Positions 26,050-33,494 of a stretch of 64,000 nt of DNA are shown piece after piece. The notes below the pieces were generated by a model, which was not told where the DNA came from, made no database searches, and worked only from the letters and a program-made list of their open reading frames with translations. The translations under genes were made by a program, and so were the position numbers. How positions within the stretch are numbered: the stretch's first letter is position 1; the number at the start of each line of letters is the position of its first letter. The stretch is from an uncultured Gemmiger sp. (lineage in GTDB: Bacteria > Bacillota > Clostridia > Oscillospirales > Ruminococcaceae): NCBI GenBank assembly GCA_944388215.1, contig CALXHT010000042.1:62001-126000 (forward strand), in the 5' to 3' direction.

Positions 26050-27372
26050 TTACAGCGTAATGTTGCCATGCTTCTTGGCCAGACGAACCGCGCGCTTGCT
26101 GGCAAGCATATCCAGAGCCTGTGCAACGGCACCGCGCACATCCGCCGCAGCGCAAACTGCATCGGCAGCGCCGTTCTGCACCGCCGCAGCAGCACCGCAG
26201 ACATCCTTGGCATACGCCGCAGCCTTTGCCTTGGTAGCCTCGGCAATATTATCGGAAGCATAGATTTCATCCTTGTACAGGACGCTGACGGCAGTCTCCG
26301 GGGCCAGCGGCGCAATCGTCGCGCCCTGCACAGCCACACGCCAGTCGGCACAAGCGGCGAAGACCGTGTACACAGGGCCAACCGCCTCACCGGCCAGGAC
26401 TGCCACCTTCGCGGTGGTCGCTTCGGCGTAAACACCGGCCATACGGGCAGCCTGGCGGATGCCGCCTGCCTCGTCGTCTCCCTCGCTCTTGACGAAACCA
26501 TCATTGTTGACAACGGTCACGACCGGGATGCTGTAAGCATCGCACAGGCGGACGAAACGGGCCGCTTTGGCGGTGCACTTGTGGCAGATAGCTTCCTTCT
26601 CGGTTGCAACAATGCCCACCGCGCTGCCGTTGATGGTGGCCAGCGCCGTGACGATATGCTTGCCGTAACCACTGTACAGCTCCACAGCGCTGTCCGCGTC
26701 GGCCAGCGCCGCCACAGCCTCGGCCGCCGTGTATTTGCCCAGATTGAGGCTCTTGCTCGGTGCCGCGAAATCAAAGAGCGCAGGACCAGCCAGGTTGTTT
26801 GCGGGCAGCAGAGCAACAATGCTGGCCGCCTGCTTGGCAGCCGCCACAGCATCGGCCGCCGTCACAGCCGCAACGCCCGCCTTAGCGGCGAACTCAGCCG
26901 AACCGGCTCCGCTGACGCTGTCCTGTGCGGTAAACGGCGCATTCAGGAAAAGCTCTGCATCTTCAGCCATAACACAGACATCCGCGGCGGCTGCATTGAT
27001 GGCATTGGTGCCGGCGCAGGTACCGGTGATCACCGCGATCTGCGGCACAACGCCGGAAACCCGTGCGATCTCTGCAGTCAGAGCGGCCGTCGCGTTCAGA
27101 AGCTCCAGACCGCCATCCAGCTTGGCGCCGGTGGAATTATAGAAAGTAACAACGGGTGCGCCGGTTTCGGCGGCCATTTCGAGAACGCGGATATTGTTCT
27201 TGATATCCTGCACTCCCACAGCCTCGCCGTTTTCGTACACAACGTACACGCTCTGCCCGTTGGCACAGCCATACGCCGCACTGACGGCGCCCTCCGTATA
27301 CAGCGGCGAATACGCGCCGTCGTCAAAAAATGCTGCAAGGATTTCTGCCTTGCCGGGTTTGTTTGCTGCCAT
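26050..27372 (-). CDS. Divergent 12S/MmdA-like acyl-CoA carboxyltransferase subunit
   Basis: This 440-residue, very Ala-rich protein has crotonase-fold carboxyltransferase halves. The first half has PVVTFYNSTGAKLDGGLELL and SGVVPQIAVITGTCAGTNA. The second half has NNDGFVKSEGDDEAGGIRQAARM and ends LAKKHGNITL, the usual tail of the MmdA/PccB family. It is about 80 residues shorter than typical (about 510-520). The GPCAGG oxyanion loop is replaced by GTCAGT. It should transfer CO2 between carboxybiotin and an acyl-CoA. Which acyl-CoA is unknown. The start is ATG 27372 with GGAGG 7-8 bases upstream. It is first in an operon with the carrier and the 5S-like gene. Confidence 0.8.
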   Translation of the reverse strand: MAANKPGKAEILAAFFDDGAYSPLYTEGAVSAAYGCANGQSVYVVYENGEAVGVQDIKNNIRVLEMAAETGAPVVTFYNSTGAKLDGGLELLNATAALTAEIARVSGVVPQIAVITGTCAGTNAINAAAADVCVMAEDAELFLNAPFTAQDSVSGAGSAEFAAKAGVAAVTAADAVAAAKQAASIVALLPANNLAGPALFDFAAPSKSLNLGKYTAAEAVAALADADSAVELYSGYGKHIVTALATINGSAVGIVATEKEAICHKCTAKAARFVRLCDAYSIPVVTVVNNDGFVKSEGDDEAGGIRQAARMAGVYAEATTAKVAVLAGEAVGPVYTVFAACADWRVAVQGATIAPLAPETAVSVLYKDEIYASDNIAEATKAKAAAYAKDVCGAAAAVQNGAADAVCAAADVRGAVAQALDMLASKRAVRLAKKHGNITL

Positions 27373-27443
27373 ACAGTGACCTCCCATGATAAGACTGACT
27401 GTTTTTTGTGAAAATGTTCATAAAAAATATGTCATTTGGCACA

Positions 27444-27472
27444 ATTATACTACTTTGTGTAAAATTCCACAA
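27444..27472 (-). promoter_or_regulatory. Promoter of the biotin carboxyltransferase operon
   Basis: Minus-strand TTGTGG (27467-27472), 17 bp, TATAAT (27444-27449). The leader is about 65 bases before the 12S-like ATG. Confidence 0.75.
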
Positions 27473-27540
27473 GTGAAAACGCTTCAGTTTTTCTGGATTT
27501 TTTCTACTTTTTTCATGTTTCCTGCGCCGTTTTGCCTGCT

Positions 27541-28344
27541 TTACACCTTCTTGTGTGTCAGCGGGCCGGGACGGCGAGGGGCGTTTTCCTTTCGCTCCGG
27601 AGTGGAACGGGTGTTCTTCTGTGCTGCATTGCGCAAAGCCGTGACTTCCGATTTCTTCAGTTCACGGTATTCTCCCGGCTGCAGCATGCCCAGCTTCACG
27701 GGACCCTCGGCGCTGCGCTTAAGGCGTACCACCTGCAGTCCAACCGCAGAGCACATCCGGCGGATCTGACGATTTCGCCCTTCGTGGAGCGTAATCTCCA
27801 GGACGGTGCGTCCCGGTTCATCCGTCACCACATGAATCACGCAGGGCTGGGTGCGCACACCGTCGTCCAGCACCACGCCGGAGGCCATCTGCACCACCTG
27901 TTCTTCGGTAGCCCGGGGATTGACCGTCACGCGGTACAGCTTGCCCACGCCGCCGGACGGATGGGTCAGCAGGTTGATGAATGCGCCGTCATCGGTCAGC
28001 AGCAGAAGGCCTTCACTGTCCTTGTCCAGCCGCCCCACGGGACGAAGCATGGCAGGAACATCCGCCACCAGGTCCATCACGGTCTTGCGTCCCCTGTCAT
28101 CGGAGCGCGTCGTCAGATATCCGCGCGGCTTGTGCAGCATGATATAGGTATACTGCCGCTTGCGCACGATGCGCACGTTCTTACCATCTATGGACACCTT
28201 GTCATAATCGGGGTCCATCTTGTCCCCCAGACCCACAGGGTGTCCATTGACCTTGACCTTTCCTGCAGCGATCAGCTGCTCCGCTTCGCGGCGCGAACAG
28301 ACTCCCTGGTCCGCCAGCACTTTCTGAATTCGTTGTTCTGCCAT
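27541..28344 (-). CDS. rluB: 23S rRNA pseudouridine synthase RluB-type
   Basis: This 267-residue RsuA/RluB-family protein has an N-terminal S4 domain (RIQKVLADQGVCSRREAEQLI) and the catalytic GRLDKDSEGLLLLTDDG with the Asp nucleophile. The C-terminal tail is Arg/Lys-rich with many Pro. The RluB type is favoured over RsuA by the scp-scp-rluB order, common in Firmicutes. It is preceded by GerW and the DUF2953 gene, and may be cotranscribed with the scpA-scpB chain upstream. Confidence 0.88.
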   Translation of the reverse strand: MAEQRIQKVLADQGVCSRREAEQLIAAGKVKVNGHPVGLGDKMDPDYDKVSIDGKNVRIVRKRQYTYIMLHKPRGYLTTRSDDRGRKTVMDLVADVPAMLRPVGRLDKDSEGLLLLTDDGAFINLLTHPSGGVGKLYRVTVNPRATEEQVVQMASGVVLDDGVRTQPCVIHVVTDEPGRTVLEITLHEGRNRQIRRMCSAVGLQVVRLKRSAEGPVKLGMLQPGEYRELKKSEVTALRNAAQKNTRSTPERKENAPRRPGPLTHKKV

Positions 28345-28353
28345 GCTTACTCC

Positions 28354-28746
28354 TTATGCCTCGGACGAAGACTCGTCCGGCTTATCTTTCTTGATCATGG
28401 TAGTGATCTTTTCCACCAGATCCGGCAACGCCGCAATGGCGTTGTCCACCGCCGTCACCTTTTCAATCAATTGTACCGTACGAACGTTTCCGCCCGAAAT
28501 AACCAGGAATGCCACAGGCGTTACCGATACCCCTGCACCGGTTCCGCCGCCAAACATCTGCTTGTCGGATTTGGGCGCCACATCGGAGCCCCCCGACGCA
28601 AACCCAAACGTTACGCGGGACACAGGAATAATCGTGGTAGCGGCATCCACACGGATGGGATCACCAATGATGGTGCTGGTATCCACTATTTCGCGGATTT
28701 TGTCGATGGTAACGCCCATAAGACCTTGAATCGGATGTTCTGCCAT
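28354..28746 (-). CDS. gerW: GerW/YtfJ family sporulation protein
   Basis: This 130-residue protein has the GerW (YtfJ) pattern EHPIQGLMGVTIDKIREIVD, FGFASGGSDVAP and FGGGTGAGVSVTPVAFLVI. Bacillus GerW is needed for spore germination and is found in the spore. Family members also occur in species where sporulation is not documented, so the role can be read only as spore-associated. It sits beside a DUF2953 gene, a pair that is common in Clostridia (YtfI-YtfJ in Bacillus). It lies 9 bases upstream of rluB. Confidence 0.9.
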   Translation of the reverse strand: MAEHPIQGLMGVTIDKIREIVDTSTIIGDPIRVDAATTIIPVSRVTFGFASGGSDVAPKSDKQMFGGGTGAGVSVTPVAFLVISGGNVRTVQLIEKVTAVDNAIAALPDLVEKITTMIKKDKPDESSSEA

Positions 28747-28780
28747 AGTAAACTCCTCCCAAAAACGTATTGTAAATTCA

Positions 28781-29584
28781 TCAGATCTTCTGTGGTTCCG
28801 GTTGTTCCTGCGGCTGAAGCAGCGGATCTTTCCAGATGCGATACAAAAGGTGCAGCATCAAAACAGCGCTGGCCGACACCGTGCAGGCAATCCGACGTTC
28901 GTCATGCTTTGCCCCCGTAAAGTCAGGTTCCAGCCACAGACGGTCACTTTGCAGCCGCACCGTCTGCTGTATCAAAGCCAGTGCCGTATTCAGCGCCGCC
29001 ATTTCTGCGCCGTAGGCGATGGCTGTTGCAGCGGCATCCTCACAGGTCACGGTCCAGTACACATCCGCATGACTGATGCTCATTTTGAAAACAGAATGAC
29101 GATGCAGCCAGCGCACATGACCAAAGACACAATGTGCCAGAGCCTTCGGGTCTTCCTCCAGCAAGGACAGCATCCGCTCCAGGCGCCCCATGACACCGGA
29201 GGGAAGTTCCTCTTCCTCCTCTTCCGGCGCAGCTGCCTCCGGCAATTTTTCCTCCGCCTTCTTGCCGGCCGGCACATCCATGCTGTGGGAGGCCTCCTCT
29301 TTCTTTGGAATGTCCGCCGCTGGCGGCGGATTCCATGCCTCCACATGGTCAGCCGTTACGGTTTTCGCTTTCTCTGCAGGAGGCTTTCGGGAAATTCCCT
29401 GCCGCCGAATCCGATGGGACCAGATGGTTCTCCGAAGCGGTCCATAGATGGCTGTCATCCGGAAGCGGCTGGGTCGATATTCAATGGAAAATCCCAGCGG
29501 CAAGAGAAGCGCCGTGATCAGCAGAACCAAAAGTATCGCCAGGAGAACCGCCAGAATTTTCAGTACCGCAAGCAGTACAGGCAT
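28781..29584 (-). CDS. DUF2953 (YtfI-like) membrane protein
   Basis: This 267-residue protein has one N-terminal membrane helix (LLAVLKILAVLLAILLVLLI) and a basic segment. An acidic Glu-rich low-complexity stretch (residues about 105-140) and a C-terminal beta-rich DUF2953 region follow. YtfI lies next to GerW (YtfJ) in Bacillus and is poorly understood. The neighbour and the helix support the call. The start is ATG 29584; GTG 29590 is two codons upstream. It lies directly after scpB. The function is unknown. Confidence 0.7.
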   Translation of the reverse strand: MPVLLAVLKILAVLLAILLVLLITALLLPLGFSIEYRPSRFRMTAIYGPLRRTIWSHRIRRQGISRKPPAEKAKTVTADHVEAWNPPPAADIPKKEEASHSMDVPAGKKAEEKLPEAAAPEEEEEELPSGVMGRLERMLSLLEEDPKALAHCVFGHVRWLHRHSVFKMSISHADVYWTVTCEDAAATAIAYGAEMAALNTALALIQQTVRLQSDRLWLEPDFTGAKHDERRIACTVSASAVLMLHLLYRIWKDPLLQPQEQPEPQKI

Positions 29585-29590
29585 TGGCAC

Positions 29591-30175
29591 TCACTTCCAT
29601 TCCAACTGTTCGGGGCCGTCGTTCTCCGCTTCTTCCGCCTGCTGCGGTGCCGCATCTCCCACTTCATCGTGGAGCGGCGGCAGATCATTCAGACTTCCCA
29701 GACCAAATACGCGCAGGAACGTATCGGTCACCTGAAACGCCACTGGTTTGCCGGGCAGATCCAGACGTCCCGCTTCTTCAATCAGGCCCTTTTCCAAAAG
29801 CTTCGTGACGGTAGACGAGGAGTCCACACCACGGACCTGCTCAATAAAGCTGCGGGATACCGGCTGGTTGTAGGCAATCACAGACAGCACTTCCAGCGCG
29901 GCCGGGGAAAGAGGTGCGTTGCGCCGGGTATCCAGGATTCGCTTGACCACCTCCCCGTAATAGGGCCGTGTTGTCATTTGCCATCGGTCAGGTTCAAATC
30001 GCAGCAAGGCCAGGCCGCTCTCCTGTTCGTCATATCGGCGTTGCAGCTTTTCCAGCAAGGCCTGCGTGTCCGCTACGGGAAGACGCAGCGCATCGGCCAG
30101 TCTTTCCGTTTCCACCGGTTCCGCATGGGCAAACAGCATGGCCTCCAGAGCGCCGAAATGCTGTGCTTCATTCAT
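29591..30175 (-). CDS. scpB: Segregation and condensation protein ScpB
   Basis: This 194-residue SMC-complex subunit forms winged helices that bind ScpA and Smc for chromosome segregation. LEAMLFAHAEPV and LSPAALEVLSVIAYNQPVSR are the usual winged-helix motifs; VDSSSTVTKLLEKGLIEEAGR follows. The length is normal. The 8-base overlap with scpA shows coupling. Smc itself is not in the window. Confidence 0.94.
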   Translation of the reverse strand: MNEAQHFGALEAMLFAHAEPVETERLADALRLPVADTQALLEKLQRRYDEQESGLALLRFEPDRWQMTTRPYYGEVVKRILDTRRNAPLSPAALEVLSVIAYNQPVSRSFIEQVRGVDSSSTVTKLLEKGLIEEAGRLDLPGKPVAFQVTDTFLRVFGLGSLNDLPPLHDEVGDAAPQQAEEAENDGPEQLEWK

Positions 30176-30899
30176 GGGCTGTGTCCTCCTTCTGTCTGTG
30201 ATGGCCCCGGTCCAGGTCCATGGTACCGCTGGCGTCCACGCGGATGCGTCCGGCGCGAATCAGCTCAAGCAGCGCCAGAAATGTAGCCACATTGGTACTG
30301 CGGCTTTCCTCCGGGCTGAACAACTGACTGATCTTATGCAGACTGCCGCGCAGCAGTCCCCGCAGCATATGGGACACCCGGCTGGCCACCGAAACAAACG
30401 GCGCAGCAACCAGCGGTTCAAAACGCTCCTGCGTCGGCTTACGCTTGCGCAGGCTGCGTCCCATCAAATTAAACCATGCCTGTACCAGAAGGTTGGGATC
30501 GTGGCGCCGGGTATATTCAGCCGCTCCCACCAGCGGCATCGGCTGCCGAACTGCAGTATACAGATCCCGTGCTCGGCTTCCCAGCTGGGCTGCCACTTCC
30601 TTGCAGGCGCTGTATTCAATCAGCCGCCCGGTCAGTTCTGCCTTCATGCGTTCCGCCTCAGGGCTGCGCGGCAGCAACAAAGCGCTTTTCATCTGCACCA
30701 GATGGGCCGCCATGTCAATAAACTCGCTGGACACATCCATCCGGTTCTCCTGCAGCGTGCGGATGGCTGTGGTATATTGATCGATCAACTCCATGATGTT
30801 TACATCATAGAGGTTCATCTTATTTTTTCCCACCAGATACAAGAGCAGATCCAGCGGTCCCTCAAAGTCTTCCAGTTTAAATGTCAGTATTTCCTGCAA
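30168..30899 (-). CDS. scpA: Segregation and condensation protein ScpA (kleisin)
   Basis: This 243-residue kleisin has the N-terminal signature FEGPLDLLLYLVGKNKMNLYDV. The C-terminal winged helix is near ATFLALLELIRAGRIRV. The start is TTG 30899, because GGAGG of the M50 gene end lies 5 bases before it and the usual family start is a few residues before FEGPLD; GTG 30911 is an alternative. It overlaps scpB downstream and starts just after the M50 stop. Confidence 0.93.
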   Translation of the reverse strand: MQEILTFKLEDFEGPLDLLLYLVGKNKMNLYDVNIMELIDQYTTAIRTLQENRMDVSSEFIDMAAHLVQMKSALLLPRSPEAERMKAELTGRLIEYSACKEVAAQLGSRARDLYTAVRQPMPLVGAAEYTRRHDPNLLVQAWFNLMGRSLRKRKPTQERFEPLVAAPFVSVASRVSHMLRGLLRGSLHKISQLFSPEESRSTNVATFLALLELIRAGRIRVDASGTMDLDRGHHRQKEDTAHE

Positions 30900-30901
30900 A
30901 G

Positions 30902-31567
30902 CTACCTCCACAGCCCATCCACAAACCACGTTCCTTCTGCCAGGCGGTCCCAAAGGAAATTCACCGCCACGGAAAGCGGGATATCCAGAAGCCCCAAAAA
31001 CACCAGCAGCAGAACCGCCAGCATGATTTGCCTTTCATACCGCATGGCCTTGAAATACAGGTTTCGCGGCAGGAACAGAAGTGCAATACGGCTTCCGTCA
31101 AACGGCGGAATCGGAATCAGATTAAATACGGCCAGGCTCAAATTCATGGCCACCATATAGTAAAAGAAAAGCATCAGGGCTGGAATACTGTTTCCCAGTC
31201 CACTGTAGATGACACACTTGTATACAATCATGGAGAACCAGGCCAGCAAGAAATTGCTGACCGGCCCGGCAGCCGCCGAAATAGCCATACCGACTTTGGG
31301 ATTCTTATAGTTCCGAACGTCGATGCCCACCGGTTTTGCCCAGCCCACACCGCCAATCAGCATGCAGAGTGCACCGAGCAGATCGAAATGGCGCACAGGA
31401 TTGAGGGAAAGCCGCCCTGCGCGCACCGCCGTGTCATCTCCCAGCCAGTGACTGACAAGGGCATGCGCCGCCTCATGGAACGGGATGGCAACCAGTACGA
31501 CCAGAGCCCGCAGCAGATAGAGTACAATCTCATAGGGCGAAAGCAAGCCCTGCACAGGAAACACCAC
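30902..31567 (-). CDS. Site-2 protease family (M50) membrane metalloprotease
   Basis: This 221-residue membrane protein has the zinc site HEAAH in IPFHEAAHALVSHWLG and the conserved NLIPIPPFDGSR. Five to six hydrophobic segments are visible. It is a short PDZ-less rhomboid-like S2P of the YwhC/Rip3 type. Substrates are unknown. The start is GTG 31567; the site AAGGTGA is a bit far (14 bases), so GTG 12 bases further in is possible. It begins the M50-scpA-scpB chain. Confidence 0.85.
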   Translation of the reverse strand: MVFPVQGLLSPYEIVLYLLRALVVLVAIPFHEAAHALVSHWLGDDTAVRAGRLSLNPVRHFDLLGALCMLIGGVGWAKPVGIDVRNYKNPKVGMAISAAAGPVSNFLLAWFSMIVYKCVIYSGLGNSIPALMLFFYYMVAMNLSLAVFNLIPIPPFDGSRIALLFLPRNLYFKAMRYERQIMLAVLLLVFLGLLDIPLSVAVNFLWDRLAEGTWFVDGLWR

Positions 31568-31587
31568 CCCATTGAAAGAATCACCTT

Positions 31588-31616
31588 ATTATATCGTAGA
31601 TAATGGCGCAAAACAA
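31588..31616 (-). promoter_or_regulatory. Promoter of the M50-scpA-scpB chain
   Basis: Minus-strand TTGTTT (31611-31616), 17 bp, TATAAT (31588-31593). It is divergent from the rpmB promoter about 100 bases away. Confidence 0.65.
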
Positions 31617-31709
31617 GCCCTGAAGGCCTTATGCCGGTCCGGTTTTGTGCCCCACACGCGCAAAAGGACGTTTTTACAAAAAAAGTCCAACTTTTTTTGT
31701 GCAAAGGGC

Positions 31710-31738
31710 TTGCATTTTAAGGAAATATTCGCTATAAT
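31710..31738 (+). promoter_or_regulatory. Promoter of rpmB
   Basis: TTGCAT (31710-31715), 17-bp spacer, TATAAT (31733-31738). The leader is about 26 bases and includes AAAAGGAGG. Confidence 0.85.
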
Positions 31739-31771
31739 TGTAAAGCTATTGAAAAGGAGGTGCAAGCAATT

Positions 31772-31960
31772 ATGGCCAAATGTTCTTGCTGTGGCAAGGG
31801 TGTCACGTTCGGTATCAAGGTTTCTCACTCTCATCGTCGGAGCAACCGTACCTGGAACCCCAATGTCAAGCGCGTGAAGGCGATCGTGGACGGTTCCCCG
31901 AAGTATATCTACGCCTGCACCCGCTGCCTGCGCTCTGGTAAAGTTACCCGCGCGGTCTGA
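31772..31960 (+). CDS. rpmB: Large ribosomal subunit protein bL28
   Basis: This 62-residue protein starts MAKCSCCGKG. The zinc-ribbon form of L28 (two Cys pairs, CSCC and CTRC) is present, so it is the Zn-binding C+ type rather than the Cys-less B. subtilis form. The family motif SHSHRRSNRTWNPNVKRV is intact. AAAAGGAGG lies 11 bases before ATG 31772. It is monocistronic, with its own promoter and a terminator. In Bacillus rpmB is near spoVM, but it has moved here. Confidence 0.95.
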   Translation: MAKCSCCGKGVTFGIKVSHSHRRSNRTWNPNVKRVKAIVDGSPKYIYACTRCLRSGKVTRAV

Positions 31961-31975
31961 TTGGAAAGAAAAATT

Positions 31976-32005
31976 GCCGGTCACTTCGCGTGACCGGCTT
32001 TTTCT
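31976..32005 (+). terminator. Terminator after rpmB
   Basis: A 9-bp stem (GCCGGTCAC / GTGACCGGC) with loop TTCGC is followed by TTTTTC. Confidence 0.85.
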
Positions 32006-32034
32006 CTTTTTCGAGATCATAAAGGAGTTTTCCT

Positions 32035-32208
32035 ATGCTGCCCCGTGACCCGATTATTTTGCTTAGCTACGTGAATACCAAACTGCGTGATCGTGATGCC
32101 AGCCTGGCCATCTTCTGCGAGGAGGAGGAAGCGGATGAAGCCTCCCTGCGTGCGGCACTTGCAGAAGTGGGATACGAATACGATCCCAAACGAAACCAGT
32201 TTGTATAA
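32035..32208 (+). CDS. DUF4250 small protein
   Basis: This 57-residue protein begins MLPRDPIILLSYVNTKLRD and ends GYEYDPKRNQFV, a clean fit to the DUF4250 pattern (KDP-xLLSYINTxLRD and GYEYdxxxNQF). The function is unknown. AAAGGAG lies 7-13 bases before the ATG. It lies 34 bases upstream of the ATP-grasp gene and may be cotranscribed with it. Confidence 0.85.
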   Translation: MLPRDPIILLSYVNTKLRDRDASLAIFCEEEEADEASLRAALAEVGYEYDPKRNQFV

Positions 32209-32241
32209 TCACCTTTTGTGAGAGAGGAAGTCCAACAACTC

Positions 32242-33435
32242 ATGAATTTTATTTTTGTCAGCCCCCATTTTCCCAAAACATACTGGAATTTCTGTGATCG
32301 CCTGCGCCGCAACGGTGTCAATGTGCTGGGCATCGGTGACGCACCGTTCGATGAGATTCCCAACGAGCTGAAAGATTGCCTGACCGAGTATTACCGGGTT
32401 GATAACCTGGGCAATTACGACGAGATGGTTCGTGCCGTTGGTTATTTTACCTTCCACTATGGCAAAATCGACTGGCTGGAATCCAACAACGAGTACTGGC
32501 TGGAAATGGATGCCCAGCTGCGCACGGATTTCAATATTACCACCGGTGCGCAGAACGATTTTATCCAGCGCATCAAGTTCAAGAGCAAAATGAAGGAAAG
32601 CTACCGCGCAGCCGGTGTCCCGGTGGCGCGGCATCATATGGTCTGCACCATAGACGCCGCCCGCGATTTCATTCGCACCGTCGGCTATCCTGTGATTGTG
32701 AAACCCGATAACGGCTGTGGTGCAGAGGCCACCTATAAGCTGAAGAACGAAGAAGATCTGCAGGCTTTCTTTGCCAAGAAGCCCAGTGTCCCCTATATCA
32801 TGGAGGAATACATTGACGGCACCATTGTCAGCTTCGATGGCGTAGCCGATTCCCACTGTGTACCGCTGTTTTACACTTCCAACGTCTTCCCCACGCCTTT
32901 GCTGGAGATCGTCAGCAAGAAGGGCAATCTTGCCTACTGGACCCAGAAATCGGTGCCTGCCGCACTGAAGGACGTGGGTTTCCGCACCATCAAAGCATTC
33001 GGCGCCAAGAGCCGTTTCTTCCATTGTGAATTTTTCCAGCTGAAGGCAGACAAGCCCGGGCTCGGCCGCAAGGGTGATTATGTGGCGCTGGAAGTCAATA
33101 TGCGCCCCGCCGGCGGCTACACCCCGGACATGATCAACTACGCGAATTCTGTGGATTGCTACCAGATCTGGGCTGATATGGTTTGCTATGATGAAGTCCG
33201 CAATCTCGATCTCAACGGGCCGAAGTACTATTGTGTGTATGCTTCCCGCCGTGACTGCCATACCTACAAGCATTCCCATGAGGAGATCATGGCGCGCTAT
33301 GGCAGCCGCATGAAGATGTGCGACGAACTCCCTCCCGCCCTTCGTCTGGACATGGGAGACCGGATGTATACTGTCAACCTTCGGACCAGTTCCGAACGGG
33401 ATGCTTTCATTCATTACGTGCAGGAACGTGCTTGA
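32242..33435 (+). CDS. ATP-grasp domain enzyme of unknown substrate
   Basis: This 397-residue protein has an N-terminal Rossmann-type pre-ATP-grasp segment (NFIFVSPHFPKTYWNFCDRL), then an ATP-grasp core with YPVIVKPDNGCGAEATYKL and PYIMEEYIDGTIVSFDG. The catalytic end follows in VALEVNMRPAGGYTPDMINYA (Glu/Asn metal ligands). It should use ATP to activate a carboxylate and join it to an amine or thiol. The substrate cannot be told. No biosynthetic partner genes are next to it; DUF4250 is the only neighbour. The start is ATG 32242 with GAGAGGAAG about 12 bases upstream. Confidence 0.8.
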   Translation: MNFIFVSPHFPKTYWNFCDRLRRNGVNVLGIGDAPFDEIPNELKDCLTEYYRVDNLGNYDEMVRAVGYFTFHYGKIDWLESNNEYWLEMDAQLRTDFNITTGAQNDFIQRIKFKSKMKESYRAAGVPVARHHMVCTIDAARDFIRTVGYPVIVKPDNGCGAEATYKLKNEEDLQAFFAKKPSVPYIMEEYIDGTIVSFDGVADSHCVPLFYTSNVFPTPLLEIVSKKGNLAYWTQKSVPAALKDVGFRTIKAFGAKSRFFHCEFFQLKADKPGLGRKGDYVALEVNMRPAGGYTPDMINYANSVDCYQIWADMVCYDEVRNLDLNGPKYYCVYASRRDCHTYKHSHEEIMARYGSRMKMCDELPPALRLDMGDRMYTVNLRTSSERDAFIHYVQERA

Positions 33436-33453
33436 TTGCTGTTTTCTGTCTAT

Positions 33454-33494
33454 AAAAAACTCCGCGGAGAAATTAATTCTCCGCGGAGTTTTTT
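33454..33494. terminator. Bidirectional terminator
   Basis: A perfect 18-20 bp inverted repeat (AACTCCGCGGAGAATT / AATTCTCCGCGGAGTT, with A and T flanks on both sides) ends both converging genes, the ATP-grasp gene and the DUF6056 gene. Confidence 0.9.
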
